Positions 1 through 9,975 of a stretch of DNA of 39,951 nt are shown piece by piece. A model generated the notes under the pieces. The model saw only the letters and a program-made list of their open reading frames with translations. It did no database searches and had not been told where the DNA came from. The position numbers were made by a program, and so were the translations under genes. How positions within the stretch are numbered: the first letter of the stretch is position 1; every line of letters begins with the position of its first letter. Origin of the DNA: Dimargaris cristalligena (Eukaryota > Kickxellomycota > Dimargaritomycetes > Dimargaritales > Dimargaritaceae); contig JANBQC010000238.1 in NCBI GenBank assembly GCA_027576995.1, positions 1 to 39,951 of the forward strand, in the 5' to 3' direction.

Positions 1-194
1 GTACAATTATAAGCATAAATATAACCCCACCAACTATGCTGGTACTCAATTGAGTATCAGCACTGCCCCTGCCCTTTCTGGACATGCCCCCTCCCCATCA
101 CAATATAGGCTAAATCTCCTTGGCTTATATTGGTGGTGATGGATGGGTGGATAATATAGGGGGGGGGAAGGTTATGTCTATCCCCAAAAGGTCA
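1..194. other. AT-rich spacer with a G-run
   Basis: No coding frame is evident. A run of G lies near 159-168. The stretch leads into the first LTR copy. Confidence 0.4.
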
Positions 195-739
195 CGTGAC
201 CTGAATATGATTACCCACCTATATGGATTTAACCCTATATAGCCGGGTTGAACTTCACCCATATTAACCCTCCCATAGTCACCCCTGGTACTATGGGGTC
301 ATCCTTTATTATATACCCCTACTCATTCAACCCCAATGATTTGCACTCCAAACACTCAACTTGCTGATCCAAGACTCTTCCAGTTCCCATGAGAGTCTTC
401 CCAATGTGAAGCCATCCAGTCAGAATCTTTACTTATCCACACCCTAGTCTTACTAGTATTTCCCTTGGGACCTCCCTCTGGAGCTGTCCCTGTGTATATA
501 TAACCAGGCCCCACTGGGACTGGTTTGATTCCTTAGTATATCCCTACCCCTTAGTTTACCCCAATAAACTCTATATATGCTCACCCACCCCCCCATACTA
601 ACTAGTAAGTGTACCCACTGCACATCCCTGGCATTTACCTGTATCTGTCCTTTATTAGTTAGTACTACACTCCCATCCTAATGCTAGTAGCCTATCCTCA
701 GGACTCTTGATGGACTAAGAGAGGTTAATCCGGGTGATA
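195..739 (+). repeat. Solo LTR, copy 1 (diverged)
   Basis: From about 264 onward this matches the other three LTR copies in order: CCCATAGTCACCCCTGGTAC, the TATATATAACCAGGCCCC TATA region near 496-513, CCAATAAACTCTATATATGC near 560-580, the TTTATTAGTTAGTAC block, and the terminal ACTAAGAG..GGGT. The first ~70 bp are badly diverged, so the 5' edge is approximate. The last bases are GATA instead of the AACA seen in copy 3. I see no target duplication. The internal TATA box and AATAAA signal fit an LTR promoter and polyadenylation region. Confidence 0.65.
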
Positions 740-958
740 GACTAAACACATATCTTTAAAAAGTTTTAATCTATGCTCACTTAAGGAACATGTCACTTGG
801 TCCTTGAACTTCTGCAAGGACATCACTTTTAGGTGTTGCCGAGAGAATGCCTGGCCCAAAATAATGCAGCACTTCTCAATGATCTTGTTGATGGTTGGGT
901 AGGCTGAGAGGGTTGAATATTGGGGGATCTGTTTTAAAGGTGGAGTGAAGGATTGACA
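740..958. other. Short spacer after LTR copy 1
   Basis: No convincing feature is visible. The minus-strand decayed frame at 959-1360 ends at its edge. Confidence 0.3.
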
Positions 959-1360
959 TTAGTTGTTAGTACCAGTTTGCCCTGGTTGAAATCCAATAAG
1001 TTGAATCACCAAGCTGGAGCTAGCTTATGGCCCAGATGGAGCCTGGACTTGCTCAGTATTAAAGGTGCCAATTTGTAACAGATCTTTATTTTGAAATAAT
1101 GCTAAAGTAGCCGGCCAATTGGGATCGTTAGGGTCAGAGTGAGCAGTGCTAACAAACTCCGAACCATCGAAAAATATTTCTAGAGCTTTTTGCCAAACTC
1201 GAAGCTAATTTTCACTTTGGCCACCGATACCCTGGGGTAGGTTAGGCGAGGTATTTTTATATTGATTGGGCAATAGAGTGCCCATGATTGGCAATGGGGG
1301 ACTACAGGACATTTGAACTGCCATCGTCCAGTCGGTTTCACCAACAATTGGTTCAGCCAT
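959..1360 (-). pseudogene. Decayed coding frame, possible gag-like or host gene relic
   Basis: On the minus strand a single frame runs from an ATG at 1360 (MAEPIVGETDWTMAV...) to a TAA at 959-961. It is broken only by a TAG at 1205-1207 and a TAA at 1025-1027. The 60 codons after the TAG stay open and look protein-like (VWQKALEIFFDGSEF, then DPNDPNWPATLALF). Just upstream of the ATG is a pyrimidine-rich acceptor ending CTCCAAAG (about 1363-1372). A GTAAGT donor lies at 1466-1471, so an intron of about 109 bp probably precedes the ATG. If the upstream frame is translated it joins in phase through a VAL codon. No family was recognised. It could be a retrotransposon gag relic next to LTR copy 1, but the LTR lies on the opposite strand. 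Random open frame remains possible. Confidence 0.4.
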
Positions 1361-1839
1361 TACTTTGGAGAGTGAAAGGGTGGGGGTGGGTGGGGTGGAT
1401 ATAGGAACAATGAAAGGCGTTTTGTCGAAAACAAGTCTGCGAAATCCTGCTGAGGGTGTGGCAATACTTACCACGACAGTTAAGGTATAATGAAAATGAG
1501 AAATGGATAAACAGATGAGGTGGGTGAGTTGTTTGGATGAAGACAAAGGGGAGATTGGCCCGTCCTTTTATCATCATTTTCTTTGCATAGGACATAAGCA
1601 CGATCTGGTTTTTTCAGCCAAATATCTATATTTTCAATGTTTCGGTTGTACAGCTCAAGTGATAGGAATCCAATTCAGCCAATGCGATATGTGTAATGGG
1701 TGTACCAATAAATGTGGCTAGTGAACATTTGCAACTCTGTATGGCCAATGTGCATGGGTAAAAAAATATAGCTAATGGTTATTGGTGAATAATTAAAGAT
1801 GGCTATCCCTTCTCAACATTTGGCCTAACCCCATTTTTG
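1361..1839. other. Spacer with candidate spliced leader of the relic
   Basis: This holds the candidate GTAAGT donor (minus strand, 1466-1471) and AT-rich DNA. Nothing else could be supported. Confidence 0.3.
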
Positions 1840-3870
1840 AATTCTGTGCCTCCTCGCCGTCAGATTCGGATATCACACTCCGCCTGGATTAACTGATAGA
1901 TAGTTGAAAGAGCTATTTCTGATGATTGGTCAATTGTATATTATTTACATCTTACCAGACTGTCAAAATACAGCCTAAACTGTCCCCATCCCTCTAACCC
2001 TCGCGACTGACACCCCAGTGACAGGCATAGTTAGTTGTCTGATCCGCGAATCACCTTGATAATGATGGGTAGCAACATTAGTGGACGTTATTTTTTGTTT
2101 GGGCATTCAGTGATTGATTCGCGTTTATAAATCAGCGCGTGATCAACAAGGTGATAAAGTGAATTTTATTACGGAGCAATAAAATCAGGCAGGTGAAGCA
2201 CCCGGACTGACAAACGGTTTGAAACTAGACTCGTTAATCAGAGGGAGTTAGGCCAATCTCTTGAATGTTACTAGACCCAAAATGCAACTGAGCTCGAGGC
2301 GTATTCATGCACGTGACCATCCGGAAAACACAGGACGACTTTTTCTGATAAGTCTGTATATTCATAGAATATAGCATTACGTGTCTCTTGAGGCTTGTCC
2401 TTAAAAATGAATGAGATAGAAGCTGGTAAAATAAGAAGAAAAAAATCTAGAAGTAAGTGGGCTGTTAGCCCCGGTATTACTGTATTGAATATAATAGTTG
2501 GATTAGGTTTGACCTAGGCGAATTATGAACACTGTCGCAAGGCAGTTGGTCCGATAAAAATTTTAATGTCAAATTGAATTATGAAGGTCAATTATGACCA
2601 AATATTCATACAGCTCTTAAATAACATCCCCCCCCCACCTCCCATGTACGATTCTTACCTCCTTTCGCCAGAGATTCCCAGTCATCCCGGAAAATTAATG
2701 CAGGCATGCTAAAAAGCAGGTCGGATATCGGGTTGCTGAGGGTAACGTTGGTGAACTGGTTTGCAGGAGGCTATACAGTCGAATCTGACACGAGGAGCGG
2801 ACTTTGAGTGACGACAGACGAGAATTAAAAGATGGTTAGTGGGTGTTCACAGTAGTTGACTGAATTATATAGTTGGAAAATGACATTGGCTGGCCTTGTA
2901 AGAACAGTCACCTCCTTATATATGTCGGGATTTTGGAAAGTGTCTTATGGGAGAACAGGTGATGCAATAATACTAATGGCGGTTGTATGGTTTAAGGTTC
3001 TTACAATATGTTCACACATAATAACTTGCCCATGAATCAGCGACTTCCCTACCTAACGGATGGTACCTATTCTAAGAATCTAAAAAAGAAAGCGCTTCAC
3101 CAATAAAGGCCTTTGTTAGCCAAATTCTGTTTCACCAATTCTATTGTTACCGTATCTAATAAAGAGGTAGTGCAATTATGTTGGTTGCCTTTGGAAATCG
3201 AGTCAATGTATTCCCATTATGGTTTAAGGAAAAGCGCTTACGTATGGGATGATAAGAATCATAAAGCATCAACGACACAGCTATAAAAACCGCCACACCA
3301 TAATTTAGGGATATTGAATATTGCTCGGAGGGCAACCACTGCCTTTCCAGATATATTCCAACGGGAAACATGTGGATGGGTTAGACCATTCAAAATCTGT
3401 TAGAAAGAAAGAGTGCCAACGTAACAATGGTTTGATCAAATGCTTATTATAAACTATATTAGTGCACCATATCACAAAGGCCTCCTCCATGGAAGTATGG
3501 CCTAGATTGTGTGAACAATTAAAGAACGGTATAGGCGTAAAACATAATAAGTATGGGGATCCCCACTATTCACCTTAACTACCCAAGTTCATGGAAGTTA
3601 ATTTGATGCCACCTTACTTTATAGGGTACTATATTGTCTACTGGATTCCCCAACTAGTCAGCAGGCTATTTATCCCGGCATTTTTACTTTTGGACAATGT
3701 CATTGGGAAGGTAAAATGTTACCATTCCAGTATCAGTTTGGATGGCATTATACATTGCTATATGGCTCCCACAGCTACTATCTATATCCATCTAGAAAGT
3801 ACCAGATAACTAAGGGTTCAAGGCATTGTGCATACTGGTAAAGGTCCATCTAATTCTAGGAATAAAACTA
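1840..3870. repeat. Undescribed ~2-kb repeat, copy A
   Basis: This segment aligns colinearly and in the same orientation with about 5865-7790. Estimated by eye, identity is around 70 percent with small indels. Landmarks shared in order include CTGGATTAA.TGATAGATA (from about 1885 and 5908), CACAGGACGACTT (about 2328 and 6358), CAGTAGTTGACT (2850 and 6875), TGGTTTAAGGTTCTT (about 2988 and 7011), and a 20-base perfect match beginning AGAATCATAAAGC (3255 and 7117). The longest reading frame (3591-3809 +, 72 codons) is not kept in copy B, so the repeat looks non-coding. No terminal inverted repeats were seen. It may be a non-autonomous transposon or a segmental duplication. Homology seems to resume after the LTR at about 4490-4525, which would make the LTR a later insertion. 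Confidence 0.75.
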
Positions 3871-3880
3871 TTATTATTAT

Positions 3881-4466
3881 TGTTGCCTGGGTTTACCACT
3901 CTTAGTCTGTTAGGAGTCCCAGGGATAGGCTTCTAATGGTAGGTGGGGCTTGAGACTCAGCCAAGTGGGCTACTAGTGTTAGATATAGGGTACAGTACTA
4001 ACCAATAAAGGCCTAGGTGATTAGTTATGCAAGGGATGTGCAGTGGGTACACTTACTAGTTAATATGAGGGGGTGAGTATATATAGAGTTAATTGAGGTA
4101 AACTAGGGGGTAAGAATAAGCTAAGTAATCTAACTGGTCCCAAGGGGGCCTGGTTATATATATGTGGGGACAACTCCAGAGGGGGGTCCCAAGGGAAGAC
4201 TATGGGTAACTAAGGTATATAGTGAGAATAGGCTAACAGGATGTCTACTAGGATCTGGAAGACTCTAATGGTAACTGGAAGAATCTTTGGATTAGCATGC
4301 TGAGTGATGAGTGTGAAGAGCTGGAGTCCAGAAGGGGAAGGGTTATATGATATAGGGTAATCCCATAGTACCGGGGGTGACCATGGGAAGGTTAATATGG
4401 TGCTATAAGGCCTAATAAGGGCAGTCAGCCTAGTGTCCAGATTAAGGTGGATTAGGAGGGCCAATA
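3881..4466 (-). repeat. Solo LTR, copy 2 (reverse), nested in repeat A
   Basis: This is a reverse-orientation copy of the same 585-bp LTR. Read on the minus strand it starts TATTGGCCC, a degraded form of TGTCAGCCC, and ends GGCAACA. The TATA region and polyadenylation-type block are present. Flanking 5-mers ATTAT (3876-3880) and CTTAT (4467-4471) match at 4 of 5 positions, consistent with an old target duplication. No internal retrotransposon region adjoins it, so it is a solo LTR. It interrupts repeat copy A. Confidence 0.85.
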
Positions 4467-4471
4467 CTTAT

Positions 4472-5039
4472 AAGTTATAGCTATAAATACATCAAATTGG
4501 TCAAAGTGCACATAATAAATATTATTATATTATAGAGTGGGTGAATGAGTGTGTACAAATAGTAATGCATAGGAGGAGATTTAATATATACCTTTATTTA
4601 ATACACATAATGGTAGGTATTGGAAAGAGTGGAATAGTTAGGTAGCTATGGTAAGCAAATGGGATCATAGTCATCTGTGGACTATTATTATACTTAATTG
4701 GTCCTTCCTTTAATATTGGAGGATTTTAGGTCTAAGCAAAGAAGGAGTGTAAGCAAAAACTTTTGTTAACTATGTTGAGGCCTTTGCCTAGGTCTGGTCT
4801 GGAGGTGGATTTAAGTACTACATTATAATAGTCTGGGGTGTTAGCCCTAAATGATGGGGTTAGTGCAGTTTTGGCAAAGTTGGCCCTGGTAACATTTCTG
4901 GGCTCTCCTTCACTGGGGCACTACCCAACAAGGGGTAGCTCTACTCCAATCATAGGCCCAGCTCAATGGACTGTTTGGTTAATGCTAGGTACTTGGATAA
5001 CCCTCTATTAATAATAATAGGGGTCTACATTTCCTTTGG
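4472..5039. other. Spacer between LTR copies 2 and 3
   Basis: AT-rich. Around 4490-4525 it resembles the far end of repeat B (attggtc..., then taataaatat). On the minus strand about 45 open codons near 4740-4890 read as protein-like (ALTPSFRANTPDYYNVVL), but stops flank them and no family is recognised. Confidence 0.3.
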
Positions 5040-5044
5040 TTGAT

Positions 5045-5629
5045 TGTCAGCCCTTCTAATCCACCTTAATCTGGACACCAGGCTGACTGCCCTTATTAGG
5101 CCTTATAGCACCATGTTAACCTTCCCATAGTCACTCCTGGTACTATGGGATTACCCTATATCATATAACTATTCCCCTTCCAGACTCTGCCTCTTTGCAC
5201 TAATTACTCAATTGCTAATCCAAAGACTCTTCCAGTTACCATTAGAGTCTTCTAGGACCTAATGGTTATCCAGTTGGCCTATTCTACCATACTTTAGTCT
5301 TAGTAGTATTCTCCTCTGGGGACCTCCCTCTGGAGTTGTCCCTTACACATATATAACCAGGCCCCATTGGGACCAGTTAGGTTCCTTAGCTTATTCTTAC
5401 CCCCTAGTTTACTCAAATAAACTCTATATATGCTCACCCCCTTGTACTAACCTGTAAGTGTGCCTGCTGCACGTCCCTTACATAACTAATTGTCTAGGCC
5501 TTTATTAGTTAGTACTGTACCCTATACCTAATGCTAGTAGCCTGCTTGGCTGAGCCTAAAGCCCTACCTACCATTAGAAGCCTACCCCCAGGACTCTTAA
5601 TGGACTAAGAGTGGTAAACCTGGGTAACA
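5045..5629 (+). repeat. Solo LTR, copy 3, with perfect 5-bp target duplication
   Basis: This 585-bp element starts TGTCAG and ends GTAACA, giving the TGT...ACA termini expected of an LTR. TTGAT occurs immediately before (5040-5044) and after (5630-5634), a perfect 5-bp target-site duplication. Inside are a TATATAA box at 5351-5357 and an AATAAA signal at 5416-5421 about 60 bp downstream, the arrangement of an LTR promoter and polyadenylation site. The single LTR between the duplications shows that the internal region was lost, most likely by LTR-LTR recombination. It defines the ends of the family. Confidence 0.92.
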
Positions 5630-5634
5630 TTGAT

Positions 5635-5864
5635 ATCTCCAAAGAAAAAAAAACCCTTGACCATACTAAATGGGTGACTGCATCTCCCCACGAGTACCAT
5701 CCACTGTGCTGGGTATTTTGAGGGATCTTATTAGTCAAGATTATACCCAATAAATACCACTGTGTTAAGCTTAATTCTTACTTCCTTTCTATTCTAAGCT
5801 GGTGAAATTGATTTATCTATCTCAATATAGCATCCTTCATGAGATTCTATGGTTATCCCACCAG
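5635..5864. other. Spacer
   Basis: AT-rich, with a short A tract at about 5642-5653. No gene is seen. Confidence 0.3.
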
Positions 5865-7790
5865 TTTGTTTGGGGCCTCCTCCCCACTAGATTCAGATGT
5901 CCCGCCCAGCCTGGATTAATTGATAGATAATCAAAATTGATATTTCTGAAAATTGGTCAATAGATACTACTCCACCTCTTGCCAGACTGCCAAAACGTAG
6001 TCCATACTGCTCATATACCTTTAACCCGGTTGTGACTGACACCCCAACAACGGATGCAATTATTTGTCTGACCAGAAAGTTACCTAGCTAATGCTGGGTA
6101 GTAAAATTAGTGGACAATATTTTGTGTTTGGACATTTAGTGACTGATTTATTTTTATAAGTCAGTGTGTGATCCACAAGATGATAAAGGGTACTTTAACA
6201 TGGAGCAATAAAGTCAGGTGGTTAAAGCAAGTGGGCTGACAAACAGGTCTGGATTAGGCACCTTGTTCAGAGCGAGAAAGGCGTCACTTTTGACTGTTAA
6301 TCCAAATAGTACTGAATCGTGCCAGCCCTGTATGATCTTCTGTAACCATCGGCAAGACACAGGACGACTTCGTCGATGAAGGGAATATATTCAATAAACA
6401 TGGCTGTATATTTCAGGTCAGGTCTGGCTATAAAGATGATAACAATCTCATCTGACATGGTAAGAAATTAATGGTCGAGATGTGAGAAAATATTTGGCCC
6501 CATTATTATAGTAGTTAATATAATAATTGAAATAGGTTAGACCAAGGCGCTTTATGTTTACTGATGCGAGACGGTTGGCCCAATACAGACTAAAATGCCA
6601 AGCATGAAGTACGATGACCGGTTCTGACCAAATATCCTTACGGTACTTAAAAAATTATTACTATTTACGAATCCTACCTCCACATCTCAGATCACTCCAA
6701 GTGCTGAGGGGTTCTGATGTATGCATGCTAAAAGCCAATTGAATATTGAAAATTGAGTTGCCGAGAGGAACGTTGGTAAACTAGTTTGCAGGAGACTATA
6801 TAACCGATTTGGCTGCAAGGGCCAAATGTTGAGCGATGTCGGAAAATAATTAAAATAAGGCTAACTGGTGTCCACAGTAGTTGACTAAATAATATAATTG
6901 GGGGATAATATTGGAAAAGCTTGCTAGGAACACCGGTTCCTTATATATTTTAAAATTTGGAAAGTGACTTGTGGAAAAACGAGTGATGCCAACCTCTCAA
7001 TAGTGGTTGCATGGTTTAAGGTTCTTGCAATGTATATACATAATGGTGGGCTGGGGAAATTGAGCCAGTTCCCTCCCTTTCCAGTTTATTAGAAAATGTT
7101 TACGTGTAAGATGATTAGAATCATAAAGCATCAACGGCACAGCTAGTAAAGCCGCCGTGCTGCAATTCTAGGCTACCGAATATGGTTCAGACGGCAGTCG
7201 CCCTGTTGAATGATATATTGCAACAGGAAATGCACACATGGGTTAAGCAAGCCAGGTGTTATTATAAAGATAGAAAACTAACGAAATGATGAGATGATTG
7301 AATAGCAATTGAGGACTACATTCGCTAATTTTATTATCAGAGTCTCCTCCAACCAAGTATTACCTGGGTCTTGTGGATGATTAAAGAATGGTATAGGTGC
7401 AAGACGCGATATGTAGGAGGGCCTCCATGATTCTAACTGACCGCCCAAGTTCACATAAGTTAACTATATACCCCATCACTTCACGGGGCACCATATTGCC
7501 CATTGGGTACCCTGACTAGCTAATAGACTGCATTACCCTGCATTTTTATTGTTGGGTAATGCATTAAAAAGGGTAAAATGACACTACTCCATTGTCAATT
7601 TGGACGATAAGGTATATTATTCTACAGTACCCACAACTACCATCCATATTCACCTAGAAAGTCCCAGGTGACTAAGGGCTTAAGACATTGTGAAAACTGG
7701 TGAAGAACAACGTCAGCCTGAGTGTGTAATCAGTTTGTTTGTAGTCTATTTAAAAAGACCTCTGATTGGTCGAAACATACCTAATAAATA
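5865..7790. repeat. Undescribed ~2-kb repeat, copy B
   Basis: This is the second copy of the repeat described at 1840-3870, in direct orientation. It keeps the order of all landmarks, including the CTAGAAAGT.CCAG..GACTAAGGG-type block near 7650-7680 (3790-3815 in copy A). It then runs on through AATTGGTC/GATTGGTC-type sequence near 7765, which in copy A lies beyond the nested LTR. Reading frames are closed by many stops, and no frame is shared with copy A. The high divergence indicates an old duplication or two old insertions. Confidence 0.75.
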
Positions 7791-7918
7791 TCACCACAGG
7801 GATATAAATTTCCCTTGGTCGATAATTACAATAAAAATAATGCTCTAACCATAATGAATAGTTACCCACTGTCTAATATCTACAAAGTGATTGTCACCAG
7901 TTATTAATCTGGACATTT

Positions 7919-8191
7919 TTGTTGGAAATTCATTTCCCCCGTCCCACTGATTCCATCTCTGTGATTGGCCCGTCCTATACTCGGGACTATATTCTAGCCA
8001 TTACTATATTATTCTACACCTTAGACTTCATTCTAATCGTTATTACTGCTATTATCCAATTCAATAAAACCAACTGCGGGCATCTAGCCTTGCCCCTCGC
8101 GGTTCTTTCTCTCTTCTTTGAATCTTTTCAGTTGTATCTGAAGGTACTTGCATTTACCATTCAATCTATATTTCCAATAATTTTACTGTAA
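7919..8191 (+). CDS. Hydrophobic open frame, possible membrane-protein exon (uncertain)
   Basis: Ninety codons are open with no ATG at the front; the frame's first possible start is TTG. The translation has two or three strongly hydrophobic stretches: around DYILAITILFYTLDFILIV, then LALPLAVLSLFFESFQ, then near the C-terminus. A possible splice donor (AAGGTACTT) lies around 8140-8150. It sits in AT-rich DNA, where hydrophobic chance frames are common. No family was recognised. It could be an exon fragment of a membrane protein, but chance is at least as likely. Confidence 0.2.
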   Translation: MLEIHFPRPTDSISVIGPSYTRDYILAITILFYTLDFILIVITAIIQFNKTNCGHLALPLAVLSLFFESFQLYLKVLAFTIQSIFPIILL

Positions 8192-8688
8192 GTGGCACAA
8201 TTCAGTGTGTTAAAGTAGTCAGGTAAATGATGAAATTGGTGTTAGAAAACTGAAAAATAATAATAATCACCAAATCTCAATTTAGTGTCCTGGATAGTCT
8301 TTCCATCAAGATGTAGATACCACTATAGGAACACATAGGATGTTATCAATATTTTGGGATTCATTAATGAGGGTAGATATAAATTTATGATTAATTGGAA
8401 CAAGACTTTTCAGAGGACCAGGCAAAGGTAAGCTGGAAACTGGTGAGCTAATAAAAATAATAACTTATTAACAGTAGGGATAGATATAACCCCTAAACTA
8501 CTTATAGAATGTTCCTCAGTATGCTGTATAAAAATTCAGTCCAATTGGCATTTGACAGGCCCCTTGAAACTCTAATTTATGGAAAATGGGTTTGTGTTTC
8601 CATTAATGCATATAATGCCACCTCAGTGTACAAGGTAGGGAGATAACTAGTTAATAAAACTGCCTTTATCTTATAAAATAAAATATAG
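8192..8688. other. AT-rich spacer before LTR copy 4
   Basis: No gene or repeat was recognised. Confidence 0.3.
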
Positions 8689-9272
8689 TATCAGACCATC
8701 TAATCCAACTTAATCTGGGCACAGTGGTATCTATCCCCATTAGGCCTTATAGAACCATATTAACCTTCCCATAGCCACACCTGGTACTATGGGATTACCC
8801 TATAATATATGACCATTCCCCTTCCAGACTCCTTGGTTCACACTAATCACTCCTGCACTAATCTGGTAACACTTCCAGTTCCCAACAGAGTCTTCCAAGT
8901 CCACACAACCATCTGGTTAGCTTATTTATCATATCTTAGTCTTAGTAGTATCCTCCTTTAGGGACCTCCCTCTGGAGTTATCCCCCACATATATATAACT
9001 GGGCCCCACAGGGACCAATTCAATTCATTGGCTTATTCTTACCCCCTTAGTTTATCCCAATACACTCTATATACACTCACCCCCCTTATATTGCCTAGTA
9101 AGTATGCTCACTGTGTGTCTCTTACCTGTACCTGCATTTGTAGCCTTTATTAGTTAGTACCACACCCCTACCTAATGCTAGGACCCACTTGGTCTAGCCC
9201 AAAGCCCCGTCTGCCATTAGAAGCCTATCCTTGGGACTCTTGACGGACTAAGAGTGGTTAACCAGGGTAGCA
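8689..9272 (+). repeat. Solo LTR, copy 4
   Basis: This 584-bp copy of the same LTR starts TATCAG (TG to TA relative to copy 3) and ends GTAGCA. Flanking 5-mers TATAG (8684-8688) and TATAC (9273-9277) match at 4 of 5 positions, an eroded target duplication. The TATATATAACTGGGCCCC TATA region (about 8988-9005) is kept; the polyadenylation block has mutated to AATACACTC. No internal retrotransposon sequence adjoins it. Confidence 0.85.
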
Positions 9273-9753
9273 TATACCCTTTTGTCTTTAACCTAGTGGT
9301 GGAATGAGAGGGATGTGACACAAGAGAGGCAGACATAATGTCTGGAAGGTCGTACATGGAATAACCAGCATGGTGGAAGAATAGGCTAGAATAGTTGCGA
9401 CGCTACTCATTTCCGCTTTATTCTTGTTTTTAAAAAAACTGGTTTTCAGCAGTGATATCTATAAAACCCCCAACGACTGCCCTTGTGCTGTTCGAGAGTC
9501 TCCATTTCTTTGGTTTACAAATCCGATTATCTATATTATTTCCTCCAGAGTGCAACGCTATACTCCCCCCATTCACCAAAAAGGTACGTAATAGCCAAAC
9601 CAACGACTACCGATATACCTGTGGGCATATATCCTGGAACTCGATTACTTTGAATCTCACAATCGCTTTGGCGTGCTTAAATAATATCAGTTTTATCACC
9701 AAGAGGAACTTGGTTTCCCAGCCCACTAGTATTAAGTCATGTGACTAACTGCT
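9273..9753. other. Promoter-side region of the kinase gene, candidate upstream exon
   Basis: A pyrimidine/TTTTCAG acceptor ends near 9450 and a GTACGT donor begins near 9584. They bracket an open stretch (in frame from 9452) that could be an untranslated or coding upstream exon. No ATG supports translation. The span lies between LTR copy 4 and the kinase. Confidence 0.3.
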
Positions 9754-9848
9754 ATGCTGGTCGTCCGCACTTTCACCTCATTCTATCGCCCCCTTTGCTT
9801 AGTACAACTAGATTTACCACCAGCTGCGGCCCCCACCAACTTCCCGTT

Positions 9849-9869
9849 CACACACGCACACACACACAC
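9849..9869. repeat. CA-rich microsatellite in kinase leader
   Basis: A short, imperfect CA repeat (interrupted by CG) lies just upstream of the first kinase ATG candidate at 9877. Confidence 0.7.
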
Positions 9870-9930
9870 GCCCATCATGCCCAAACCCTCCTCGGTGTTG
9901 TGGAAGGCGATTCCCATGACTATAGCAGTG

Positions 9931-9974
9931 GTGAGTCTGACCTCTCTGGTCTTTTCCCCATTTCTTGTTTCCAG
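9931..9974 (+). other. Predicted 44-bp intron in kinase 5' leader
   Basis: It starts GTGAGT and ends TTTCCAG after a pyrimidine-rich run, the form of a fungal intron. Its 44-bp length is not a multiple of three, and splicing puts upstream ATGs out of frame with the kinase. It therefore fits a leader intron that makes the ATG at 9976 the start. If it is retained, the frame stays open and adds a hydrophobic N-terminus from 9877. Confidence 0.55.
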
Positions 9975-9975
9975 C

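Noticed and set aside
3591..3809. 72-codon hydrophobic frame in repeat copy A
   Set aside because: The homologous stretch in copy B is full of stops, so the frame is not conserved.
5045..9272. Full-length retrotransposon between LTR copies 3 and 4
   Set aside because: Copy 3 has its own perfect target duplication directly on both sides, and no gag-pol frame lies in between.
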